From: Curtobacterium sp. MCLR17_032
Lineage (GTDB): Bacteria > Actinomycetota > Actinomycetes > Actinomycetales > Microbacteriaceae
Reading direction: 5' to 3'
Assembly (NCBI RefSeq): GCF_003234795.2
Contig: NZ_CP126268.1
Location: 2,046,001-2,110,000, forward strand
DNA: 64,000 nucleotides
A program made the position numbers and the translations under genes. A model generated the notes under the pieces. It saw nothing but the letters and a program-made list of their open reading frames with translations. It had not been told where the DNA came from and made no database searches. This document shows, piece after piece, positions 1-8,075 of the stretch (position 1 is its first letter; each line of letters starts with the position of its first letter).

Positions 1-1
1 A

Positions 2-41
2 GAACGGCGGGCCGCCCTCCGAGGAGGACGACCCGCCGTTC
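2..41 (-). terminator. Intrinsic-type terminator downstream of rpsD
   Basis: A 10-bp perfect inverted repeat (2-11 with 32-41) flanks a 20-nt loop that can pair further internally. It starts 15 nt past the rpsD stop in the direction of transcription. No clear U-tract follows, as is common in GC-rich actinobacteria. Confidence 0.6.
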
Positions 42-56
42 ACACAGGTGCTGGGA

Positions 57-686
57 TCAGCGGGCTGCGTAGTACTCGACGACGAGCTGCACTTCACAGG
101 TCACGGGGACCTCGGCGCGCTTCGGACGACGCACCAGGCGGGCCTGGAGCTTGTCGATCTCGACCTCGAGGTAGCCCGGGACCTTCGGGAGGACTTCCTG
201 GTGGCCACCGGCAGCGGCGACCTGGAAGGGCTCGAGCGACTCGGAGCGCTGCTTGACGTGGATCAGCTGGCCCTCCTTGACGCGGAAGGAGGGGCGGTCG
301 ACGAGCTTGCCGTCGACCAGGATGTGACGGTGCACGATCAGCTGGCGGGCCTGCGAGGTGGTGCGGGCGAAGCCGGCACGGAGCACGAGGGCGTCCAGAC
401 GCGTCTCGAGGGTCTCGACGAGGTTCTCACCGGTCAGACCGGCGGCCTTGCGGGACTCTTCGAAGACGATGCGGAGCTGCTTCTCGCGGATGCCGTACTG
501 GGCGCGCAGACGCTGCTTCTCACGGAGACGGACGGCGTAGTCGCTGTCCTGACGACGGCGCGTACGGCCGTGCTCACCGGGCCCGTAGGGGCGCTTCTCG
601 AGGTAACGGGCCGCCTTCGGCGTCAGCGGGATGCCGAGCGCGCGAGACAGGCGGGTCTTGCTGCGGGTGCGTGACTTGGTAGACAC
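57..686 (-). CDS. rpsD: 30S ribosomal protein S4
   Basis: Primary rRNA-binding protein of the small subunit body, placed at the start of 30S assembly; in many bacteria S4 also represses its own mRNA. The 209-residue protein opens with a basic Ser/Lys/Arg-rich segment, carries the N-terminal S4 fold with YGPGEHGR near residue 40, and has the S4 RNA-binding domain (about residues 97-160, with SQARQLIVHRHILVDGK). The length is normal. The N-terminus has no Cys zinc knuckle, so this is the zinc-independent (C-minus) form. I chose the GTG at 686 because an AAAAGGA Shine-Dalgarno precedes it and the residues upstream are not S4-like. It is monocistronic as seen here, with a hairpin past the stop and a leader of over 200 nt upstream. 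Confidence 0.96.
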   Translation of the reverse strand: MSTKSRTRSKTRLSRALGIPLTPKAARYLEKRPYGPGEHGRTRRRQDSDYAVRLREKQRLRAQYGIREKQLRIVFEESRKAAGLTGENLVETLETRLDALVLRAGFARTTSQARQLIVHRHILVDGKLVDRPSFRVKEGQLIHVKQRSESLEPFQVAAAGGHQEVLPKVPGYLEVEIDKLQARLVRRPKRAEVPVTCEVQLVVEYYAAR

Positions 687-717
687 AGGGTCCTTTTCTC
701 TGTACTGAACTGAAGTT

Positions 718-760
718 GTCACGGGTCTCGGAGCGCGCACGCTCCGACGGACCCCGTGAC
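718..760 (-). promoter_or_regulatory. Structured rpsD leader hairpin
   Basis: Two nested stems lie 32-74 nt upstream of the rpsD start. The outer stem is 718-725 with 753-760 (8 bp); the inner stem is 729-735 with 740-746 (7 bp, 4-nt loop). The internal loop is asymmetric. S4 binds structured leaders of its own mRNA in several bacteria, so an autogenous control element is a reasonable guess. I do not recognise a named actinobacterial S4 leader. Confidence 0.4.
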
Positions 761-901
761 GGGATCCAGAGGGATGAGCCTGTGGGATCGGGCGGCTACA
801 GCCCGAACCTCTGCCCCCGTGCCGGTCAGGTCCGTTCAGGACGTGACTGACACTGTGTCCTCGACGCAGCCGCACGCGAGGACCAGGACGTAGGCCCGTC
901 A

Positions 902-907
902 ACGATA
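902..907 (-). promoter_or_regulatory. Extended -10 element for rpsD
   Basis: On the minus strand this reads TATCGT, preceded by TGC, so it fits an extended -10. It would give a leader of about 210 nt. I see no good -35 hexamer at 16-18 nt. Confidence 0.35.
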
Positions 908-960
908 GCAGCATCCGGTCCCGCCGTGGGGACCAGACCGACCGCGCGTCGCGTGCCCGG

Positions 961-2343
961 TCAGTCGCCGCGGATGATCCCGCGCAGTCGGTCGAGCCGC
1001 GGCCCGATCTCGCGCTCGAACCCGTTGGCGGTCGGCGTGTAGTACTCGGTGCCGTCCAGGGCGTCGGGCAGGTACTGCTGGGACGCGACCCCGTGCTCGG
1101 CGTCGTGCGAGTAGATGTACCCCTTGCCGTGCCCGAGCCGTTTCGCCCCGGCGTAGTGCGCGTCCCGGAGGTGGTTCGGCACGACGCCCATCCGCCCGGC
1201 CTTGACGTCGGCCACGGCCTGGTTCACGCCGTTGTACGCCGCGTTCGACTTCGGCGCGGTCGCCAGGTAGACCACGGCCTCGGCGAGCGGGATCCGACCC
1301 TCGGGCATGCCGATGAGCTGGACGGCCTGCGCGGCGGCGACGGCGATCGGCAGCGCCTGCGGGTCCGCCATGCCGATGTCCTCGGACGCCGAGATGATGA
1401 TCCGCCGGGCGATGAACCTCGGGTCCTCGCCGGCCTCGATCATCCGCGCCAGGTAGTGCAGTGCGGCGTCGACGTCGCTCCCCCGGACCGACTTGATGAA
1501 CGCGCTGATGACGTCGTAGTGCTCGTCGCCCTGCCGGTCGTAGCGGAGCAGCGCCCGGTCCACCGCGGCGGCGACGGTGTCGGCGTCGACGACCGGGACC
1601 GTACCGGACTCGCGCTCGTCGTCGTCCTGCGCCGCCACGGCGGACGCGGCCGCGGCCTCCAGCGCCGTCAACGCACGTCGGGCGTCCCCGGACGCCAGGC
1701 GGATGATCGCGGCCCGTGCTTCGTCGCCGAGCACGACCGACCCCCGGAGGCCCCGGGCGTCCTCGACCGCGCGGTCGACGAGCATGCCGAGGTCGGCGTC
1801 CGTCAGGGGCTTGAGCGTGAGCAGCAGGGAGCGCGAGAGCAACGGCGAGATGACCGAGAAGGACGGGTTCTCGGTGGTCGCCGCGATGAGGATCACCCAG
1901 CCGTTCTCGACCCCGGGCAACAGGGCGTCCTGCTGCGCCTTGCTGAAGCGGTGGATCTCGTCGAGGAACAGGACCGTCGTCGCGCCGTAGAGGTCCCGGT
2001 GTGTCAGGGCCTTCTCCATGACCTCGCGCACGTCCTTGACGCCGGCGGTGACCGCGGACAGCTCGACGAACTCACGGCCGGACTGCCGGGCGATCGCCTG
2101 CGCCAGGGTGGTCTTGCCGGTGCCGGGCGGCCCCCAGAGGATCACCGAGACGCCGCCGGGGCTCTCGCGCGAACCGGTCGCCAGCTGGACCAGCGGCGAT
2201 CCCCGGCCGAGCAGGTGCTGCTGACCGGCGACCTCTTCGAGGCTGGTGGGACGCATCCGCACGGCGAGGGGCACGGACCCCTGCGACAGGCCGGTGCGGC
2301 CGCCCGTCGTGGGCGCGTTCATCCCCGACCGGTCAGTTGCCAT
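961..2343 (-). CDS. rarA: Replication-associated recombination protein A (RarA/MgsA, AAA+ ATPase)
   Basis: Clamp-loader-related AAA+ ATPase that acts at stalled replication forks and belongs to the RarA/MgsA/WRNIP1 family. The 460-residue protein has Walker [10 protein letters not shown] at 71-79, Walker [10 protein letters not shown] at about 125-133, a sensor-1 region (AATTENPSF) and the C-terminal RarA tetramerisation region ([18 protein letters not shown]), so it looks complete. The ATG at 2343 has no convincing Shine-Dalgarno but sits 6 nt after a TACGAT -10 box, which suggests a leaderless mRNA. An internal ATG at 2322 is the alternative start. It is divergent from the cyclophilin gene and lies upstream of rpsD, as in related actinobacteria. 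Confidence 0.93.
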   Translation of the reverse strand: MATDRSGMNAPTTGGRTGLSQGSVPLAVRMRPTSLEEVAGQQHLLGRGSPLVQLATGSRESPGGVSVILWGPPGTGKTTLAQAIARQSGREFVELSAVTAGVKDVREVMEKALTHRDLYGATTVLFLDEIHRFSKAQQDALLPGVENGWVILIAATTENPSFSVISPLLSRSLLLTLKPLTDADLGMLVDRAVEDARGLRGSVVLGDEARAAIIRLASGDARRALTALEAAAASAVAAQDDDERESGTVPVVDADTVAAAVDRALLRYDRQGDEHYDVISAFIKSVRGSDVDAALHYLARMIEAGEDPRFIARRIIISASEDIGMADPQALPIAVAAAQAVQLIGMPEGRIPLAEAVVYLATAPKSNAAYNGVNQAVADVKAGRMGVVPNHLRDAHYAGAKRLGHGKGYIYSHDAEHGVASQQYLPDALDGTEYYTPTANGFEREIGPRLDRLRGIIRGD

Positions 2344-2349
2344 GCCTCG

Positions 2350-2355
2350 ATCGTA
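2350..2355 (-). promoter_or_regulatory. -10 element, predicted leaderless rarA promoter
   Basis: TACGAT on the minus strand ends exactly 6 nt before the rarA ATG. Transcription would start at or next to the start codon. No clear -35. Confidence 0.45.
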
Positions 2356-2460
2356 CGGGCCGACACCGACTTCTCCGGCGTCCGGGCCGGCACCGCCGGG
2401 CCCGCGACGGGTGAACCGGTACGCTCGTCGGACACCGCGACGAGAGGTCAGAAGAGCACC

Positions 2461-3264
2461 GTGGCACCGAAGAACCAGAGCCGTGAAGCCCGCGAGCGAC
2501 TCCGTCTCTACCAGGCCAGGCAGGGCCTCCACGAGCGTCAGCGTCGACGTCGGGTCCGGGACAACGTCATCGGTGCCGGGGCGCTGGTGCTCGTCGCCGC
2601 ACTCGCCACCGGCTCGCAGCTGGTGCACGCCTCGACGCAGGGTGCCGACAGTGCGTCGGCCAGCGCGACCTCGACCGCCGCCCCCACACCGTCGGCCAGC
2701 GCGACCGCCGGCAACACCGGGGACGTGCCGAGCAAGGGCATCGCGAAGGGCGCGACCTGGACCGGCACACTGACGTTGAACAAGGACATCCGGCTGGGCA
2801 TCGAGCTCGACGGCGCGAAGGCCCCGCAGGCCACCAGCGTCGAGGTCGACCTGATCCGCAAGCAGTTCTACGAGGGCACGAAGTGCCACCGCCTGGCCGA
2901 CAGCACCGGCTTCCACTTCCTGCAGTGCGGCTCGGCGAACGGCGACGGCACGGGTGACGCCGGCTTCCAGTACGGCCCGCTCGAGAACGTGCCGAGCGAC
3001 GGCACCTACGCGAAGGGCACGATCGCCATCGCCCGCGGCGCGACCCCGTCGTCACAGACGACGCAGTTCTTCATCGTCACCGACGACACCACGCTCGACC
3101 CGTCCACCGGCGGCTACACCGTCGTCGGCAAGGTGACCAGCGGGCTGTCGCAACTGGTGTCGAAGGTGACGTCGAAGGGCATCGCCGACGCCGGCTCCGA
3201 CGGCTCCGGCGAGCCGAAGGTGGCCACCGAGATCACCGGCGCGACCATCGCGCAGCAGAAGTAG
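2461..3264 (+). CDS. Membrane-anchored cyclophilin-type peptidyl-prolyl cis-trans isomerase
   Basis: Predicted prolyl isomerase folding factor on the outer face of the membrane. The 267-residue protein has a short Arg-rich cytoplasmic N-terminus (1-34), one membrane segment (about 36-54), a disordered Ala/Ser/Thr linker (58-95) and a cyclophilin domain (about 97-260) with [15 protein letters not shown] and TTQFFIV. Several residues of the classic human CypA active site cannot be matched one to one, so catalytic strength is uncertain. The start is GTG at 2461 with a purine-rich stretch (AGAAGAG) upstream. A TACGCT box at 2420-2425 may be its -10. It is divergent from rarA and followed by the DUF349 gene after 113 nt. 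Confidence 0.88.
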   Translation: MAPKNQSREARERLRLYQARQGLHERQRRRRVRDNVIGAGALVLVAALATGSQLVHASTQGADSASASATSTAAPTPSASATAGNTGDVPSKGIAKGATWTGTLTLNKDIRLGIELDGAKAPQATSVEVDLIRKQFYEGTKCHRLADSTGFHFLQCGSANGDGTGDAGFQYGPLENVPSDGTYAKGTIAIARGATPSSQTTQFFIVTDDTTLDPSTGGYTVVGKVTSGLSQLVSKVTSKGIADAGSDGSGEPKVATEITGATIAQQK

Positions 3265-3377
3265 TCCACAGCGAAAACGCACACGCCCGTCGCACGGCGC
3301 GGCGGTGCAATAGGCTGACGACCTGACCGTGCCGACGGTGACGTCGGTGATGCACGACCACGATCGAGGCGAGACCT

Positions 3378-4610
3378 GTGGCATCTGACGAAGCAACGAC
3401 CTGGGGCCGGGTAGACGAGAACGGGACGGTCTACGTCCGGTACGAGGACTCGGAGCGGGTCGTGGGCGAGTACCCCGACGCCTCCGCCGAAGAGGCGCTG
3501 GCCTACTTCGCCCGCAAGTACGCCGACCTCGAAGGCCAGGTGAAGATCGCGGAGCAGCGCGTCAAGGGCGGCGCGTCCGCGAACGACGTCGCCCGGACCG
3601 TCGAGCACCTGCGCAGCCTGGTCGCCGAAGCCCGTGTCGTCGGCGACGTCAAGTCGCTCGAGGACCGCATCGGCGCCCTCACCGACCAGGTGGGCTCGCT
3701 CACGAAGGAGCAGGCCGCGCAGGCGCAGGCTGCCCTGACCGAGGCGCTCGCCTACCGCACCGCCCTGGTGGAAGAGGCCGAGGCACTCGCCGCGGTCGAC
3801 CCCGCCCGCGCGCAGTGGAAGCAGGTGACCGCGCAGCTCGACGACGTGTTCGCCCGCTGGCAGCAGCACCAGCACGACGGCCCGCGCATCCCGAAGAACG
3901 ACGCGAACGACCTCTGGAAGCGGTTCCGCACCGCCCGCTCGACGGTCGACCAGCACCGCCGCGCGTTCTACTCCGAGCTCGACTCGCAGCACCGTGACGC
4001 CCGTGCCCGCAAGCAGGAACTCGTGCAGCAGGCCGAGGCGCTCGCTCCCCGCGGGTCCGACGCCATCCCGGCCTACCGAGAGCTGCTGGACGACTGGAAG
4101 AACGCCGGTCGGGCAGGCAAGCGCCACGACGACGCGCTCTGGGCACGCTTCAAGGCCGCCGGTGACGTCCTCTTCGAGCAGCGCCACGCCGAGAACACGG
4201 CCGAGAACGAGGAGTACTCGGGCAACCTCGAGGCGAAGCTCGCGCTGCTGACCGAGGCCGAGCCGATCCTGCAGATCCAGGACCGGGTCGCCGCGCGCAA
4301 GGCCCTCACCGACGTCCAGCGCCGCTGGGACGAGATCGGCCGGGTCCCCCGCGCCGACGTCCGTCGCGTCGAGGACCGCATCCGTGCCGTCGAGGACCAC
4401 GTGCGCAGCCTCGAGGACACCCACTGGAAGCAGTCCGACCCGGAGCGCAAGGCCCGTCAGACGGGTCTGGCCAGCCAGCTCGAGGACGCGATCGCCAAGC
4501 TGCAGTCCGAGCTCGCCGACGCGCAGGCGACCGGTGACGCCCGCAAGATCAAGGACGCGCAGGAAGCGCTCGACGCCCGCAAGATCTGGCTCGACGCCCT
4601 CGGCGGCTGA
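3378..4610 (+). CDS. DUF349 domain-containing protein
   Basis: The 410-residue protein is almost wholly charged and alpha-helical, with repeated DUF349 units (W-x(2)-A/R...R-W-x-E patterns such as ALWARFKAAGDVLFEQR and RRWDEIGRVPRADV). No signal peptide or membrane segment is visible, so it is probably cytoplasmic and coiled-coil-like. DUF349 has no established biochemical function. The GTG at 3378 is preceded by a GAGGCGA ribosome-binding region, and a TAGGCT -10 candidate lies at 3311-3316. The gene ends just before a strong shared terminator and faces ribF convergently. It sits next to the cyclophilin/rarA/rpsD block, but that does not reveal its role. Confidence 0.88.
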   Translation: MASDEATTWGRVDENGTVYVRYEDSERVVGEYPDASAEEALAYFARKYADLEGQVKIAEQRVKGGASANDVARTVEHLRSLVAEARVVGDVKSLEDRIGALTDQVGSLTKEQAAQAQAALTEALAYRTALVEEAEALAAVDPARAQWKQVTAQLDDVFARWQQHQHDGPRIPKNDANDLWKRFRTARSTVDQHRRAFYSELDSQHRDARARKQELVQQAEALAPRGSDAIPAYRELLDDWKNAGRAGKRHDDALWARFKAAGDVLFEQRHAENTAENEEYSGNLEAKLALLTEAEPILQIQDRVAARKALTDVQRRWDEIGRVPRADVRRVEDRIRAVEDHVRSLEDTHWKQSDPERKARQTGLASQLEDAIAKLQSELADAQATGDARKIKDAQEALDARKIWLDALGG

Positions 4611-4620
4611 TCCAGGGCAC

Positions 4621-4669
4621 CACACACGAACGCCCCGCGACCGATCAGGTCGCGGGGCGTTCGTGCGTG
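4621..4669. terminator. Bidirectional terminator between DUF349 gene and ribF
   Basis: A 16-bp perfect stem (4627-4642 with 4648-4663, loop GATCA) extends to 22 bp with one mismatch. It lies between two convergent stops and serves both strands. Confidence 0.85.
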
Positions 4670-4691
4670 TGTGCGTTCCGGTCGCCGGACG

Positions 4692-5654
4692 TCAGGTCGT
4701 GACGGGCATGCCGAGGAGCAGTCGGATGTCCAGGTCGTCCTGCCGCATCTGCGCCGCGAGTTCGTCCATCCCGCCGAAGGCCACCATGCCCCGGACGTAG
4801 GCCACGAACAGCACCGAGATCGTCTCGTCGTACAGGTCGATGTCGACGTCGAGCAGGTGCGCCTCGATCTGCTTCGCGGGGACGCCCTCGAAGGTCGGGT
4901 TGTTGCCGACCGAGACCGCGGCCGGGTAGGTCACGCCGTCGTGCAGCACCCGGGCCGCGTAGACGCCGTCGGCCGGTACGAAGCCCTCGCACGCCGGCGC
5001 GAGGTTCGCCGTCGGGTACCCCATCGCCCGGCCGCGCTGGTTGCCGTGCACCACGACGCTCCGCACGGCGTGCTCACGGCCCAGCAGACGAGCGGCTTCG
5101 GCCACCCGTCCGACGGACAGGAGCTCTCGGATCCACGTGGAGGACACGCGTCGCTCCCCCGCGGGTCGGACGTCGTCGACCAGTTCCACGTCGTCGATGA
5201 GCTCGACCTGGAAACCGTGCCGTTCCCCGAGCTGCCGGAGCAGGGTGACGTCACCGGAACCGCGGGCCCCGAACCGGAAGTCGCTGCCGACGAAGACGAG
5301 CTCGGCGTGCAGGGCGTCGACGAGGATCTCGGACACGAACGACTCGGCCGGCTTCGCCTGCAGCGCGGAGTCGAACCGGAGCAGCAGGGTGGTGTCCACA
5401 CCGACCGCGTCGAGGAGCTCCCGGCGCTGTGCCGTGCTCGTCAGCGCCGGCGGCACGCGTCCGGGGTCGATGACGTTCAGCGGGTGCTGGTCGAACGTGA
5501 CGACCGTCGAGACGAGCCCCCGCGCCCGTGCGGCGTCCTCGAGGTGGGCGATGACGGCGCGGTGCCCGACGTGGACACCGTCGAACTTGCCGATCGTGAC
5601 CGCGCTCGGCCCGAAGTCGTCGGGGACGTCGGCGACGTCGTCGTAGAAGTGCAT
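4692..5654 (-). CDS. ribF: Bifunctional riboflavin kinase / FMN adenylyltransferase
   Basis: Converts riboflavin to FMN and then FAD. The 320-residue protein has the N-terminal nucleotidyltransferase domain with GKFDGVHVGH at about 22-31 and the later WIRELL segment, and the C-terminal flavokinase domain with GYPTANL near residue 205 and SVGNNPTF. Both catalytic halves look intact and the length is normal. The ATG at 5654 is fixed by a strong GGAGGG Shine-Dalgarno 7 nt upstream. It is the last gene of a minus-strand run (truB, two membrane proteins, ribF); truB-ribF proximity is widespread in bacteria. A bidirectional terminator follows. Confidence 0.96.
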   Translation of the reverse strand: MHFYDDVADVPDDFGPSAVTIGKFDGVHVGHRAVIAHLEDAARARGLVSTVVTFDQHPLNVIDPGRVPPALTSTAQRRELLDAVGVDTTLLLRFDSALQAKPAESFVSEILVDALHAELVFVGSDFRFGARGSGDVTLLRQLGERHGFQVELIDDVELVDDVRPAGERRVSSTWIRELLSVGRVAEAARLLGREHAVRSVVVHGNQRGRAMGYPTANLAPACEGFVPADGVYAARVLHDGVTYPAAVSVGNNPTFEGVPAKQIEAHLLDVDIDLYDETISVLFVAYVRGMVAFGGMDELAAQMRQDDLDIRLLLGMPVTT

Positions 5655-5671
5655 GTGCGAGCCCTCCGTCG

Positions 5672-6136
5672 TCACGCTGCCGGGGCTCCGGACGCTGCGG
5701 TGCGGTGGTGCTTGCGGAGCCACCACAGTCCGGCGATCGGGAGCACGAGCGGGGCGAAGGCGTAGCCCAGGCCGTAGTAGGACCAGATGGTGTCGTCGGG
5801 GAACAGCTGCCGGTCGATCAGCGAGAGCGTCCCGATCACGAGCACGCCCGTCATCTCGAAGACGATCGTCACGCAGGCGACCCGGTACCAGAACCGACCG
5901 GGAGCGATGAGGGCGACCATGGCGACGATGTACACGACGGCGGCGATCGCGCTCAGGGTGTACGCGAACGGTGCGAACGAGAACTTCTCGGCGATCTGGA
6001 CGATGCTGCGCCCCGTGGCGGCCAGGGCGAGGATGCCGTAGACCGCGATCAGGACCCGTCCGACACCGCTGGCCAGGGACGACGTCCGACGACTCCGAGC
6101 CGGCCGGTCGGTACCTGCGGAGGACTTGATCACCAT
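5672..6136 (-). CDS. Putative integral membrane protein (4 TM)
   Basis: I do not recognise a named family. The 154-residue product has a basic cytoplasmic N-terminus and four hydrophobic segments (about 31-48, 60-84, 87-110, 124-142), ending in a basic Trp-Leu-Arg-Lys-His tail. It ends 17 nt before the ribF start, so co-transcription with ribF is likely. The ATG at 6136 has no good Shine-Dalgarno but lies 7 nt after TAGGAT, so it may be leaderless; GTG at 6133 is an alternative start. No catalytic motif is visible. The strong hydrophobic periodicity and GC3 support it being a real gene. Confidence 0.75.
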   Translation of the reverse strand: MVIKSSAGTDRPARSRRTSSLASGVGRVLIAVYGILALAATGRSIVQIAEKFSFAPFAYTLSAIAAVVYIVAMVALIAPGRFWYRVACVTIVFEMTGVLVIGTLSLIDRQLFPDDTIWSYYGLGYAFAPLVLPIAGLWWLRKHHRTAASGAPAA

Positions 6137-6143
6137 TGCACCG

Positions 6144-6149
6144 ATCCTA
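6144..6149 (-). promoter_or_regulatory. -10 element, predicted leaderless promoter for the 4-TM gene and ribF
   Basis: TAGGAT on the minus strand, 7 nt before the ATG at 6136. It could drive the membrane-protein/ribF pair independently of truB. Confidence 0.4.
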
Positions 6150-6263
6150 CCGATCGTCGCAGGGTCCCGGGCACGGGGCGCGGGCGGCGGACGACCGCGC
6201 CGGACGCCCGCAGCGGACGTGCCAGGGCCGCGACTGGACCGGGACCGGGACCGGACGGGACCG

Positions 6264-6629
6264 TCAGTTGAGCGCGAACCAGATCTGGTACATCCGGTAG
6301 ACCATGACCGCGGCGGCGAACGCCCCGGCACCGAGCACGACCGTGCTCCAGCGTGTGCGGTCGACCAGTGCCCAGATGATGGTCGCCGGCGGGACCAGCA
6401 CCACCGACACCGCGTAGACCCAGAACTCGAGCACGTTGCCCTGCGGTGGGTTGCCGACCGCCGGGGCGACGAGCGAGACCACCAGTTGCGCCAGGAGCAG
6501 CAGCTCGACGAGCGCGAGCGCCCCGACGGTGTAGTCGTCGGGCTTCCGACCGATGAGGCCGAGGACGACGGCGGCCAGCCCGATCACGCAGGCGATGCCG
6601 AACTGGACCCACATGAACCACTCGATCAC
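6264..6629 (-). CDS. Small integral membrane protein (4 TM)
   Basis: The 121-residue product consists of four hydrophobic helices (about 6-26, 35-55, 67-87, 96-115) joined by short loops, with a GRKPDDYTVG loop after helix 1. I do not recognise the family. The ATG at 6627-6629 overlaps the truB stop codon (ATGA), so translation is probably coupled to truB. There are 127 nt between its stop and the next gene, and that gap contains the separate TAGGAT promoter candidate. Nothing in the sequence reveals its function. Confidence 0.72.
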   Translation of the reverse strand: MIEWFMWVQFGIACVIGLAAVVLGLIGRKPDDYTVGALALVELLLLAQLVVSLVAPAVGNPPQGNVLEFWVYAVSVVLVPPATIIWALVDRTRWSTVVLGAGAFAAAVMVYRMYQIWFALN

Positions 6630-7567
6630 GGCGTCGCTCCTGTCGCGGTCGGGAAGTTCGTGATGACCCGGAGCTGTCCGCGGCGGACGGCGACCAGGCC
6701 GACGAGTCGGTCGGCGCCGGTGGCGATCGCAGCGACCGGGCCGTCGGTGTCGGGGTGGTCGGCGGTGATGCGTTTGCCGTCCCCGAGGTCCTTGGCCTGC
6801 GGTCCGTCGAGCTGCACGACCGGGAAGAGCCGACGTGCCACGTCGGTGGGACGCGCGAGCGCTGCCCGGACGTCGACGGCGTCGTCCTCGAGGTCGACGG
6901 CGTCCTCCACCGAGAACGGGCCGACGACGGTGCGTCGGAGTGCAGTGAGGTGGGCGCCGGTACCGAGGGCCGCGCCGACGTCGCGTGCCAGCGCCCGGAC
7001 GTAGGTGCCGGACGAGCAGGAGACGACGACGTCGAGGTCGATCACGGGCACGTCGGCGCCGTGCACCGAGACGACCCGGTCGACGCGGCCCTGCACCTCG
7101 AACCGGTCGACGGTGATGCGACGGGCCTTGAGGGTGACCTCTTCACCCTTCCGGGCGAGGTCGTAGGCGCGACGGCCGTCGACCTTGATGGCACTGACCG
7201 TGGAGGGCACCTGGTCGATCGGACCGCGGAGCGTCGCGACGGCCGCCTCGATCGCCGCGTCGCTGACCGCGTCCGCCGGGGCTCCGAGCGCCGCGACGGG
7301 GTCACCGTCCGCGTCGTCCGAGTCTGTGCCGACACCGAGGCGGATGGTGGCCGTGTAGGTCTTGCCGAGGCCGACGAGGTGCGTCAGGAGCCGGGTCGAG
7401 GGGCCGACACCGAGGATGAGCAGGCCGGTCGCCATCGGGTCGAGCGTGCCGGCGTGGCCGATCTTCTTGAGGTCCAGACGGCGCCGGGCGATCGAGACCA
7501 CGCGGTGGCTCGAGATGCCCTGCGGCTTGTCGACGAGGAGGATGCCGTCGGGCGGGGTCACGAGCAC
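6626..7567 (-). CDS. truB: tRNA pseudouridine(55) synthase
   Basis: Makes pseudouridine 55 in the T-loop of tRNAs. The 313-residue protein has the TruB signature GHAGTLDPMATG with catalytic Asp43, the KTYTATIRLG strand, VSAIKVDGRRAYDLAR, and SGTYVRALARDVG in the C-terminal part. The C-terminal domain reaches a normal length for actinobacteria. The GTG at 7567 has no Shine-Dalgarno and stands 6 nt after an extended -10 (TGCTAGTCT), so I predict a leaderless transcript that starts the truB/membrane-protein unit. It is separated from rbfA by the mutY and kinase-like genes, unlike the tight rbfA-truB-ribF order of many bacteria. Confidence 0.95.
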   Translation of the reverse strand: MLVTPPDGILLVDKPQGISSHRVVSIARRRLDLKKIGHAGTLDPMATGLLILGVGPSTRLLTHLVGLGKTYTATIRLGVGTDSDDADGDPVAALGAPADAVSDAAIEAAVATLRGPIDQVPSTVSAIKVDGRRAYDLARKGEEVTLKARRITVDRFEVQGRVDRVVSVHGADVPVIDLDVVVSCSSGTYVRALARDVGAALGTGAHLTALRRTVVGPFSVEDAVDLEDDAVDVRAALARPTDVARRLFPVVQLDGPQAKDLGDGKRITADHPDTDGPVAAIATGADRLVGLVAVRRGQLRVITNFPTATGATP

Positions 7568-7573
7568 CGGACG

Positions 7574-7579
7574 AGACTA
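7574..7579 (-). promoter_or_regulatory. Extended -10 element, predicted leaderless truB promoter
   Basis: TAGTCT on the minus strand, with TGC immediately upstream, ends 6 nt before the truB GTG. Confidence 0.5.
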
Positions 7580-7605
7580 GCAGCGGGACGGACGTCGAGC
7601 GCCAG

Positions 7606-8052
7606 TCAGCAGGCGTCGTTCCACTCGCGCCGGGGGTGTTCCGGGTCGGTGACGTCGAGCACGGCGGACGCGGCGATCTTCACGTCGGCCCGTCGTCCGA
7701 GCCGGCCGGACTCCTGCTCCACCCACAGCGACCAGCGCCAGAGCGTGCGGGTGCTCGGGGCGAGGAGCCCCTGCCCGTGCACGACGAGTACGCCCTCGCC
7801 CGCGCCGGTGGTCCGGAACGGGGTCACCAGCTCGCTGCGCAGCGAGTCGACGTCCGCGGATGGTGCGGCCGCGGCCATCGCCTGGACCCCGTGCTGCTCG
7901 AACCCGGCGACGAGCGCCGCCGCGACGTGCTCGAGGTCGGTGCCGTCCTGGCCGTCGACGGCGACCACGGTGCGGTTCGTGCCGACCTGTGCCACCACCT
8001 CGCTCGCGATCGCGGCCATGGTGTCGATCTCCTGCGGTGCCCAGCGTGCCAT
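7606..8052 (-). CDS. Degenerate uridine-kinase-like protein without a P-loop lysine
   Basis: A 148-residue protein whose outline resembles small actinobacterial uridine-kinase-like proteins: a MARWAP start, a TVVAVDGQDG strand where the P-loop should be, the central LVTPFR segment, and the ending DPEHPRREWNDAC. The expected Walker A Gly-Lys-Thr/Ser is absent (GQDGTDLEHVA), and the protein is shorter than the roughly 200 residues I would expect. ATP binding is therefore doubtful; it may be a non-catalytic relative. The ATG at 8052 lies 7 nt after TACGGT, so it may be leaderless; GTG at 8061 is an alternative start. It is divergent from mutY, with overlapping -10 boxes. The family assignment rests on pattern memory only. 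Confidence 0.62.
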   Translation of the reverse strand: MARWAPQEIDTMAAIASEVVAQVGTNRTVVAVDGQDGTDLEHVAAALVAGFEQHGVQAMAAAAPSADVDSLRSELVTPFRTTGAGEGVLVVHGQGLLAPSTRTLWRWSLWVEQESGRLGRRADVKIAASAVLDVTDPEHPRREWNDAC

Positions 8053-8059
8053 GTCCACC

Positions 8060-8069
8060 ACCGTAGGCT
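8060..8069. promoter_or_regulatory. Overlapping divergent -10 elements (kinase-like gene / mutY)
   Basis: TACGGT on the minus strand (8060-8065) and TAGGCT on the plus strand (8064-8069) share the central TA. Each lies 6-7 nt from a start codon: ATG at 8052 on the minus strand and GTG at 8076 on the plus strand. This looks like a bidirectional leaderless promoter. No -35 hexamers are obvious. Confidence 0.5.
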
Positions 8070-8075
8070 GTCGTG

